Shown here: positions 11,601 through 23,600 of the stretch, piece after piece | Numbering within the stretch: position 1 is the first letter of the stretch | How the letters are laid out: each line of letters opens with the position of its first letter | Assembly: GCA_025084515.1 (NCBI GenBank) | Contig: JAJAGP010003147.1 | Location: 19,093 to 83,092, forward strand | Reading direction: 5' to 3' | Source of the DNA: Ancistrus triradiatus | Lineage: Eukaryota; Chordata; Actinopteri; Siluriformes; Loricariidae | Length of the DNA stretch: 64,000 nucleotides | The notes under the pieces: model-generated | What the model saw: only the letters and a program-made list of their open reading frames with translations | Told to the model about the DNA's origin: nothing | Database searches by the model: none | Translations under genes and position numbers: made by a program

Positions 11601-14600
11601 TGTAAGATTCACAAGTTACAAAACCCCTTAACTCAAAGTAAAGGGTGGTGTTTGGAATTCTTTGCAAATGGTTTTCCTTTTTAATTAAAGAAAAAATAGG
11701 GCATTTCACAAGAGCCAATCCCCAGCTGTGGTGTAAAAACTCAGGTGGTCAGTAGGAAGATGCTAGCCAGAAGCTACAGTGTTGCAGGTGATTACTAGGG
11801 TGTTGCTAGGTGGGTTTTATGGTGTTACAGGTGGGTATTTGGGTGTTGTTAGGTGGTTGTTCCAAATGGTTGCTTGAGTGTTGCTATGTGGTTTTATGGA
11901 GATACAGATGATTACTGGCATGTTGCTTTGGTGTTACAGGTGGTTACACTAGTGTTGCTATGTGCTTTTACAGTGCTAAAGGTGGTTACTAGGGATTTGA
12001 TAGCTGGCTGCTGTGGTGTTTCAGTTAGTTACTTGCATGTTACTATGTGATTTATACTGTATAGTGTAATAGAGGTCTTGGTTGTTGCTATGTAGTTTTT
12101 AGAGAGGATATACGTGGTACTTGAGTAGTGCCATGTTGCTTTTACAGTGTTACAGCTGGTTATTCGAGTGTTTCTATGTGGTTTTTAGGGTGTAACATGG
12201 TTACCTGGTTGTTGCCATGTGATTTATATGATGTAACAGCTGGTTACTCAAGTGGTGCTATGTGGTTTTTTACAGTATTATTGTACAGGTGTTACAGCTG
12301 GTTATTCGGGTGTTGCTAAATGGTTTTTACAGTGTAATAAGAGGTGTCCTCGGTTGTTGCTGTGTGTTTTTTATGGTGCAACAGGTGGTTATTTAAGTAA
12401 TGTTATGTGGTTTTAAAGTGTTACAGGTGGCTACTTGCATATTGTTATATGGTTTTTAGTGTGTAACAGGTGGTTATTCAGGTAATGCTACATGTTTTTA
12501 AAGTGTTACAGGTGGTTACTTGGTTATCGTTATGTGGTTTTTAGGGTGTAACAGGTGGTTACTTGGATGTTGCTATGTGGGTTTTATGGTGTAACAGGTA
12601 GGTACTGGGTTGTTTGTCTTTTCGTGGTGTTACAAGTGGTTACTTGGTTATTGTTATATGGTTTTTAGGATGTAACAGGTGGTTACTTGGTTATTGTTAT
12701 GTGGTTTTTAGGTCGTAACAGGTGGTTAATTGTTTGTTGTTACATAGTTTTTAGGTCTTAACAGGTGGTTACTCAAGTGGTGCTATGTAGGTTTATGTTG
12801 CTGGTACAGCTGGTAATTTGTTTGTTTCTGTGGGTTGCTTTGTGCTTTTTGTAACAGGTGGGTACTGAGTTGTTTTTGTCTTTTCATGGTGTAACAAGTG
12901 GTTACTTTATTATTGCTTCTTAGGGTGTAACAGGTGGTTACTTGGATGTTGCTATGTGGGTTTTACAGTGTAACAGGTGGGTACTGAGTTTTTGTCTTTT
13001 CATGGTGTAACAGGTGGTTACTTGATTATTGCTTTTTAGGGTGTAACAGGTGGTTACTTGGGTGTTGCTTTGTGCTTCTTAGGGTGTAACAGGTGGTTAC
13101 TTGGATGTTGCTATGTCTGTTTTATGGTGCAACAGGTGGGTACTGAGTTTTTGTCTTTTCATGGTGTAACAGGTGGTTACTTGATTATTGCTTTTTAGGG
13201 TGTAACAGGTGGTTACTTGGGTGTTGCTTTGTGCTTCTTATGGTGTAACAGGTGGTTACTTGATTATTGCTTTTTATGGTGTAACAGGTGGTTACTTGGG
13301 TGTTGCTTTGTGCTTCTTAGGGTGTAACAGGTGGTTACTTGGATGTTGCTATGTGGGTTTTACGGTGTAACAGGTGGGTACGGAGTTGTTTGTGTCATGG
13401 TGTAACAGGTGGTTACTTGGTTATTGTTGTGGTTTTTAGGTTGTAACAGGTGGTTATTCAGGTAATGCTACACAGTTTTAAAGCGTTACAGGTGGTTACT
13501 TGGTTATTGATATGTGGTTTTTAGGGTGCAAAAGGTGGTTACTTGGTTACTGTTACATGGTTTTTAGGTCGTAACAGGTGGTTACTTGGTTATTATGTGG
13601 TTTTTAGGGTGCAACAGGCGGTTACTTGGTTATTGTTATATGGTTTTTAGGTCGTAACAGCTGGTTACTCAAATGGTGCTTTGTAGGTTTACGTTGTTAC
13701 AGCTGGTAATTTGTTTGTTTGTGTTTTTTAGAGTGTAACAGGTGGTTACTGGGATGTTGCTATATGGTTTTCACGGTGTAATGGGGGAATAAGTATATTA
13801 AGTGAACGTCAAAGTTCTATAGGTAGTTACTAAAATGAAGCTTATGAGAAAAGTCTCAGCAGCAGTGAAACGTAGGCCACAGCTCTTACCTCCACTTGGC
13901 CAGACGGGGCTTTACGAACGTGAGGCCTAGTCTCTGCACCACTTTCACCCCCAGCTTCCTCAGCATGGCCTGGTTACTTTCCGTTATGTTCTTCTGGTCC
14001 AAGCACTGAAGTACTGTGGGAGCTGTAGTCATACCAGCACTTTAGTTATTATCAAAGCATACGAGATGATTAATCATGACAGAACCATAAGATTGAAATG
14101 TAGATCTGATACACACCATACTGCAGGAAGTCCTCTCGCTTGCCATGCTTGAAAAGCTGAGCCTGGTGATCAAGGAGAGGTTAGTCAAGGAGAGGGACGT
14201 TCCTCATGCTTTACAAGGACATGTCCACTAATAAATGACGATTCTGAATGAACAATGTTTAAAAGATAATGTGGCCATTGAAAAAGGCATACACTTCCTG
14301 TAGCAGATAATTTCGCAGCCAAGCTTCCAAATTTTGCATCACACTGAACTATAATCCTGTGGATCCACACGACTTAAACTTGGCCCAACAGAAATCTGGA
14401 GAACAAGACTGAAGGACTGAACATGGAGGAACTGATTATTACCATTTTTGGTCGAACCATTTTACACAAGCACAGCTTAAGGGACTACAAAGATGGCAAA
14501 TGAGCAAAATAATTTAAAATGCAGTGCACATTGCTACTGGATTATCTGGTAGGTACATCCCTTTCATCACTCCATGACCTGACTAATGTTAGAGACTCAA

Positions 14601-17600
14601 TGACAAATTACTTTCCCTACAGAAACATCACATCAGGACCTCCCACAATCAACTGATTTTGCTCTGCACCACAAAACTCTGGTGTTACCACTGCTTTAAA
14701 CCATTTTACTAAAGGAACACATCACTCTGTTAGATTGTGTCCTTATGTAAACCTTATGGTGAATGAAATTCATACCGGGTGGCACTGGGTAGAATATCAT
14801 ACAAGCTGCAACAGCGACCCCTTATGGCCCTGGACAGGACGTCACTCAAACACTTACACTGCACCTTAGCTTTATTGCAGTGCCCCCCTTTTTAGATGAG
14901 AATATTTGAGCCCTAAACACACGTACACACGTCTCGAGTCCAAACCTCCCTGAAATGCATTTTAAACCCTGTAATTCTAAAACTCTACGTTTCAGGCACT
15001 CGTGCTTTCTGGAAGGAATTAACAAATAGTATCGAGGCGCCACTGTATCAGCAAGTACTACATGCAATTGTTAAAGCTTAAATTGCCCACGTATATGGAT
15101 GTGTGGCGCTTTTAAGAAAAATCTTTAGCATCACACAGGGGCGTTCCTTGACTTCGTGTCCTACAGAGGGGTTCAGCTGTACCCCTCTGCTTGATGATCA
15201 GTCAAAGGGGCACCACTGTGGATAAAAAAAACCAAGCATATTAAATACTAGATTACTAACGTGACTGCTACTCTGACATGGATGAAACCATCCATGAACA
15301 CTTTTTATTGATAGGGTTACTTTTACTTATGCTAATGTAACCGATGCCTTTGCTAGTTTAATGGCTGCGTTCGCTTCAGTGGTCTAATATATATTACATG
15401 TAATACATTTACAGCATTTAGCAGATGCCCTTATCCAGAGCGACTTACAATTGGTACAGTCTTACAGTCCAAGCAATTGTGGGTTAAGGGTCTTGCTCAA
15501 GGACCCAACAGTAGCAGCTTGGCAGAGGTGGGCAGAGGTGGGATTTGAACCCTGGACCTCCTGGTCCATAGTCCAGTACCTTACCCGCTAGGCTACCACA
15601 GTCCCCACTGTAATATGTAATATGTGTTACATGGTTATAAATGGCCAAAACATATAGCAATGAGCTATCATCATGTTGCCTGCAGGACTTTCCTTAAGCA
15701 GTCGTCCATTACTCCGTGTGAAAAACAAAAGCGACTGGCTCTGACTGAATGCATTAGCTGCTCAAGCTTTTGGAGAGATGCCGGGTATTATGGGAAACGT
15801 AGTGCCTGTAGCGAATTCACATGGCGTGTCCTGTAGCGCTGCTCAGCAATTCCAGGATAAAATTGACTTTTTAACGCGGTGATTTCACTGGGGCACGTGC
15901 ACCGGTAAAAGGGGTCTGATGATGCCCCTGGTGTCAAAAACAAGCAAGCAAAAAAGCGATCAAGGTTCACGATTGGTGTGATAAAGTTGGATTGAGTAAC
16001 ATGATTAAGTAATATGGGACTGTGGTAGCTTAGCTGGTAAGGTACTGGACTCTGAACCAGAAGGTCCAGGGTTCAAATCCCACCTCTGCCAAGCTGCCAC
16101 TGTTGGGTTCTTGAGCAAGGCCCTTAACCCACAATTGCTTGGATTGTAAGACTGTACCAACTGTAAGTCGCTCTGGATAAGGGTGTCTGCTAAATGCTGT
16201 TAATGTAAATGCAATCAATTAACAGCAATCGTGTTTGTCCTCCATTTCGCTGGTGCCTTTTTATGCCGAAGGCCTTTCTGCTTGCTGTCATTCTTTTCAG
16301 AATTCCGATGGATCATTAGATCCATTATTAATCCATCATAAACACATATCAGTCAAAAGTCAAACCTTTTCACTTCTGAATTAGACCACATTCCCATGCG
16401 GTCTAAAAACAAAACAAACAAAAATATCAGCGCAATCAGTATCATGTCCAAACACAGTAACTAGATCAGATTAGGTTCCAAATAAAAAAAAGAAATGAAA
16501 CAAAGCAAATCTGACATGATCTGTTTATCCTTTTTCTAAACACACAGAGTTCTTTCTGACTGAAATCTGCAGGTATGCAGAAAACTCAACAGGAGTACCG
16601 ACTGTACTCAGAAACTATTTTGAAATGAACACCTTGTCCCTGCATGCTGAAGAGTTCGCCCGGTGACATGAAGCGCGATGCAAAGCTCTGATGGCGGTTT
16701 TGTTTCCTCGGGCATTCTTGATACACTGAGCCAGTTTTGAAAGCCTCAGGCACAAGACACATAGCATAGCAAATAGTATTGTTAAGGAGCGGCAACGCTG
16801 TCGCTCCCACACACTCAGAAACTCACCGGGCAAGTTTGTCAAGCCAAGACACAAACTACTGTGCATGTGCGCACAGTTTTATCAGGTAAATGCATGTGCT
16901 TGTGCAGCAGGTGGATAAACACCTGTTACAGCTATAACAGTAATTCTAATGAGTAAAAGGCTCGTTCTGGATGCTGAAACCCTGGTACACAGGCAGAGTG
17001 ATCCGAGATGCTCTTCACTACAGACTCTCTCTACATCAATCTGGAGATCCTCTCTAGTGGATCCTGTCTCTGCTCTTCAGCTCCCCCCACAGATTCTCAT
17101 AGAGATTAAGTCAGGGATCTGCACATCAAATCATGGCCTGTAGTGTTAGATCACTGCCCTACTGGAAGATCTAGCCATGACCCCGAGGCAAATAGACTTC
17201 CACTTAAAATCTCCTAACACATTAGGGAGTCCAGCCATGCATCCTAACAAGCACTTCTGGGCCTTTTGAGAAAGTCCCACCACATCACAGATCTGAGAGC
17301 AAACTTGACTGTAAGGATTAGGTTCCATTCAAAGTTCCAGTAGCTTCTAGTGAACTCCAGATGGTCATGTTTGTGGTCAGAACACAGAACAGTCTTGATA
17401 AATAGTGTGTCAGCATGAAGATGGTGTTTCAGTGCACATTTGGTGACTTTCAAACCCCAAAATGTCCTCATCTTCTGGAGATCTTCAACTTAGCAAACCG
17501 AACTGAACTCATTATTATGGTAATTAACCTACTTAACCCATACACAGTGGTATCTCAGGTCAGTACACAGTGATTCAGGTTCAAAATAGCCCCTGGAGAA

Positions 17601-20600
17601 GATCCCCGCTGTGTTTATCGTGTCTTTCTTTATTTTTACATCTACAGTACTCTATCCTTAGTGCAAATAACTGTCCATGGAGCCTAAAAAGGTTAGTATA
17701 AGAACCAATCAAAAGTGAAACAGGACCTGAATCCTCCAGATGGTAGTTCAATCCATTACTCACTGAATTGCATGAGATTTTATAAATGTACTGTTCAATA
17801 AATTAATGGTGTTTATCATAGTGTGTATACATTATGAGACTATTATTGAGCAAAGCCATTACAGGTTTAGAATGTCCTATGTAGGCTTTTTAGAACAGTC
17901 TGTATGTTTACCTCTGACTTCCAGTATCACCCACCCGGTTCAGACTGACCTCGGTCTGATTACACTACTCAGACTGAAGTGTATATATGAAGGCTTTCTT
18001 ATCTGACTGAAGTATTAATCCCAACGTAAACAGATTAGTAGGTTTTATGAAAACACAGCCACTGCATGAAGAAGCAAAATACACTTGAGCCACCTCCAGG
18101 CAATCACTGCTGGATTATTCTCCAAGTTTCCTCATACTGATGAAATGTGGCCTCCAGGATGGAAATGATGGCATGAGTGATTATAAGTTCCTAAACACTC
18201 AAGTGGACTCGAATGGAAAAGGGTGCATGCCGTGTTTAATACACATTGTTTAATAAGAGCTTCAATAGTTAGATATTTATCGCTGTGAGCTTATATGTGG
18301 TACATACATGTGTACAGTGGTGGCTTGAAAGTTTGTGAAACCCTTCAGAATTCTCTATATTTCCCCCAAAGTGCTGGTAATAAACTGCAACTAAAACGTT
18401 TCCTGTAGCTGGTTGATCAGTCCTACACACCGGCTTGGAGGAATTTTAGCCCATTCCTCCGTACAGAACAGACAGCTTCAGCTCTGGGATGTTGGTGGGT
18501 TTCCTCCACATTAGCTGCTCACTTCAGGTCCTTCATAACATTTCTATTGGATTAAGGTCAGGACTTTGACTTTGGTGGGCCATTCCAAAACATTACCTTT
18601 ATTCTTCTGTAACCATTCTTTGGTAGAACGACTTGTGTGCTTAGGGTCGTTGTCTTGCTGCATGACCCACCTTCTCTTGAGATTTCAGGTCATGGACAGA
18701 TGGTCCTGACATTTTCCTTTAGAATTCTCTGATATCATTCAGAATTCATTGTTCCACATCAATGATGGTATGAAAGCTGTCCTGGCCCAGATGCAGCAAA
18801 AAAACAGGCCAAAACCCTGATACTACCACCACCATGTTTCACAGAGGGATAAGGTTCTTATGCTGGAAGCAGTGTTTTCCTTTCTCCAAACATAACGCTT
18901 TTTTTCTTTTAAACCAAAAAAGTTGTATTTTGGTCTTGATCCATCCACAAAACATTATTCCAGTAGCCTTCTGGCTTTGTCACGTGATCTTTAGCAAACT
19001 GCAGACGGAGCAGCAATGTTCTTTTTGGAGAGCAGTGGCTTTCTCCTTGCAACCCTGCCATGCACACCATTGTGATTCAGTGTTCTTCTGATGGTGGACT
19101 CATGAACATTAACATTAGCCAATATGAGAGGGTCCTTCAGTTGCTTAGAAGTTACCCTGGGGTCCTTTGTGACCTCACCAATTATTTACACACCTTGCTC
19201 TTGGAGTGATCTTTGTTGGTCGACCACTCCTGGGGAGGTAAACAAATGGCCTTGAACTTCCTCCATTTGTACACAATCTGTCTGGACTGTGGATTGGTGG
19301 AGTCCAAACTCTTTAGAGATGGTTTTGTAACCTTTTCCAGTCTGATGAGCATCAACAACTTGTTCTGAGGGTTACTCAAATCTCCTTTGTTGAACTGCTA
19401 ATCCTAGAGGGTCACATACTTTTGCCACTCACTAATATGTAATATTGGATCATTTTCCTCAATAAATAAATGACCAAGTATAATATTTTGGTCTCATTTG
19501 TTGAAATGGGTTCTGTTTATCTACTTTTTAGGACTTGTGTGAAATCTGATGATGTTTTTAGGTCATATTTATGCAGAAATATAGAAAATTATAAAGGCTT
19601 CCACAAACATCCAAGCACCCACTGTGTCTGTGTGTAATATATAAATAAATAAATAATCATATTTCTGTGCCCTTGTATGATTATTTAATATTCTTATCAC
19701 AGTAACTGAACTACAGTATCCACTAGTCTCCACCCACACTGAACATGTATCTTTACCAGAGACTGCAGGGCTCCATCCAGTGCCACTGTGCCCTCCATGG
19801 TCTGATCACAGGCCTCAGCTATCGTGGTGAGAGTCCAGTCCAGAAAATCACCTAACCTCTTCTGTTTCACATCGGGTCGGGTCACAAACCTGTACAACAA
19901 AGTCACAGTTCATTCAGTGCGCGCCAAAAGCAGAGACTCGGGAGTGCATATGAATGATGGTACTAGGCTGCCCTCTGCTGGTCAGAATCATGAATATCAA
20001 TATACTGTACGCAGCACTTGCCATTTCACTGATTAGTGAAATCGGTGAGTACTGCAGAAAAAGTTACAAAATCCCTTCATGCTACAGTTACCCCCGGGTG
20101 CCACTACTGTCAGCTAAGAACAGTCAACTGAGGCTCCAATTCCCAAAGGCTCACCAAAACTGGTCAGCAGAAGATGCAGCAACTACGTGATATCTTTTCA
20201 ATATGGACCAAAATCTCTGAGGAATGTTTCCAGCACCTTGAATCTTTGCCAGGAAGAATTGAGGCAGTTATGAAGGCAACACAGATGTACCTAATGAAGT
20301 GGCCCCTGAGTGTATTTCGTTGAACCCTATGTAGTTCTCGTCCTACTTGGAGTGTTTTCCTTGTCATTGCCATGTTGATTTATAGTCATATATGCTTTTA
20401 ATCAGATTTCCCCTGTCTTTAAATTCTGTATGATTTCCTACCTGGCTTGTAAAGCACTTTGAACTACATCTTGGGATTTACAGCCTAATCTAATTAAGAA
20501 TCAACATCTATTAATTGCCTGTTAAGACTAGAAACTGCTAAATGCTGCCCAGGGATTAAACACAAAAACGCAGAAGACATAAATCTAGAACAAGCTGAAA

Positions 20601-23600
20601 GCAGATTTGTTTTTATCAGTTTTTAGTTAGATCATAGCTTGAACAATCGATTTATACTGAGTACTGTGCTAGTGGCACAAACATTGCATCATGTCTACAA
20701 CAGTGATGATGATAGAAACTTGGTGCAGCTTACTTTGATACCAGGACTGATGCAGCATCCCTCGATTTGTCACTGACTTGAAGATAGGACTGCAACACAC
20801 AAACCAAGGCATTCAGGCCAATGACTAGATATTCACAGAATTTGGCAGATGACCTTATCCAGAGCAATTTTATAAAAGCACATACTCTGGACAAAGCTTA
20901 TGCTGGCGTGTGTATGCACTTTTGGGACACCCTGTGTATGTACAGCCGAAAAATTACAACCACACACAGACTGAATAACAAATAATGTTATCTCGTTACA
21001 TTATCATTATTATAACAGCTCATGAAAAGCTACTAAATTATATATATATATATATAAAAATATATACACACACATATACACACACATATACACACACATA
21101 TACACACACACACAGGGGCATTTAGTCAGCCACTGATTGTGCAATTTCTCCTACTTAGAAAGATGAGAGAGGTCTGTAATTTTCATCATAGGTACACTTC
21201 AACTATGAGAGACAAAATGAGAAAAAAATCCAGGAAAATCACATTGTAGGATTTTTAAAGAATTTAATTGTAATCATGGTGGAAAATAGTATTTGGCCAT
21301 CCACAAACAAGCTCTCACGATCTGTAACTTATTAATAGGGCACCTGTTTGACCTCGTTATCTGTATAAAAGACACCTGTCCACAGCCTCAAACAGTCAGA
21401 CTCCAAACTCAACCATGGCCAAGACCAAAAAGCTGTTTGAAGGACACCAGGAAGAAAATTGTAGACCTGCAGCAGGCTGGGACGAGTGAATCTACAATAG
21501 GCAAGCAGGTTGGTGGGAATAAATCAACTGTGGGAGCAATTATAAGAAATGGAAAGACCCATACAAGACCATTGATAATCTTCCCTCGATCTGGGGCCCC
21601 CACGCCAAGATCTCATCCATGGGGTCAAAATGATCATGAGAATGGTGAGCAAAAAATCCCAGAACTCCAGGGAGAGACCCGAGGAATGACCTGCCGAGAG
21701 CTGGGACCAAAGTAACAAAGGCTACCATCAGTAAACCCACTACTTAAGCCAGTACATGTCCAGGCCCATCTGAAGTTTGCCAGAGAGTCATATGGATGAT
21801 CCAGAAGAGGATTGGGAGAATATCATGTGGTCAGGTTGAAACCAAAATAGAACTTTTTTGGTAAAAACTCACTCGTCGTGTTTGGAGGAAGAAGGATGCT
21901 GAGTTGCATCCCAAGGAACACATACCTACTGTGAAGCATGGGGGGTGAACACATCATGCTTTGGGGCTGTTGTTTTGCAGAGGGGGACAGGACGACTGAT
22001 CCGTGTTGAAGGGAAGAATGAACGGGGCCATGTATCGTTGAGATTTTAAGCCAAAACCTCCTTCCATCAGTGACAAGCATTGAAGATGGAACGTGGGCTG
22101 GGTCTTCCAGCATGACAATGATCCCAAACACACCGCTCGGGCAACGAAAGAGTGGCTCCGTAAAAGCATTTCAAGGTCCTGGAGTGGCCCTAGCCAGTCT
22201 CCAGACCTCAGCACCATTAGAGAAAATGTGTGGAGGGAGTTGAAAGTTCCGTGTTGCCCCAAAAACATCACTGCTCTAGAGGAGATCTGCATGGAGGAAT
22301 GAGCCAAATACCAGCTACAGTGTGTGCCAACCTGGTTGAAGACTTACAGGAAAACGTTTAACTTCTGTCATTGCCAACAAAGGTTATGTTACAAAGTATT
22401 GAGTTGAACTTTTGTTATTGACCAAATACTTATTTTCCACCATAATTTACAATTAAATTCTTTAAAAAATCCTACAATGTGATTTCCTGGATTTCTTTCT
22501 CTCATTTTGTCTCTCATAGTTGAAGTGTAGCTATGATGAAAATTACAGACCTCTCTCATCTTTCCAAGTAGGAGAACTTGCACAATCAGTGGCTGACTAA
22601 ATACACATACATATATACGTATGTATGTACACAGCCAACACCCAAAAGACAACCTTACCTTGGCTACTGAGAGAATGCGGTCCATGGTCGGCTCTCTGTT
22701 CAGGCCAGAATCGAGGTTCAAGTGACCATCCAGGCGCGAGAGGTCAAACGGAATGAGGCATGTCATGGAAAGCCAGAGCAGAAGCATGTAGCGCGTTTCC
22801 CACGTCTGAGGAGAGACAGAGAAATGACTCCTCAGTGTAGACTTTAAATCAACTTTATATCATTGAATATTGTCTGTTAGGCACTTTACAGAGACTCAGG
22901 CTTCATTGATCCTCTTATTTCTATCATTGGTACCCACCTCTGTGTCTTTTGGGTCCTGCCGGCACAACAGATCCAGCACTGGCTGTACATCAGACACCTC
23001 ATGTGGGAAAAGCTGCATGAAGATTTTGTAGCCTCTGACCTGAGACAGCATCTCAGTGTGAGGGGAAATGACACCACCACTGTGCAACTGATTATAAAGG
23101 GCCGTAATTTTTAAAAAATACCTTGGAGATGATGTAGAGAAATTTAAAGCCGAGGTGCACTAGCAGAGGAGGAGACTTCTCATTCCGGACCACTTCCAGC
23201 AGCAGACTCAGCATCCACTCTGAGAGAGTGCCAAAAAGGCATCACAGTATGACCATGAGCCACTAGACTGACCTTGCTTCTACTGAGAGGAAAGAGATTC
23301 TTACCCAGGTGAGGGTCTAGAAGGTGTGGCTGCTGCTGATACCGATCCATGATAACTGCAGCAGAGCAAAAGGGTTAAGTCATTTTTCAGCTCTGTGACC
23401 CTAAGCACACAGCTACATAAATACTTAAAGGTGCACTAGGTTGAAATTCTAATGGGTATAGCAGAAGATCTGCACTCCACAGACAAGGTAGGCTACTACA
23501 GCATTGCAGGATATCTACAGGTATGCATCACTTAACATCCGTGATGTCTCAGTTCATGTGCGTACGGAGCTTAAACACAGCTCAGCCACAAAGGTTTGTT

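Noticed and set aside
11754..13790. CRISPR-like array
   Set aside because: Repeat units are contiguous and diverging, without unique spacers; this is a eukaryotic minisatellite.
16016..16090. tRNA gene from the A-box and B-box-like sequence
   Set aside because: The same head recurs a dozen times, always followed by the SINE body, and does not fold as a full cloverleaf; it is a SINE head.
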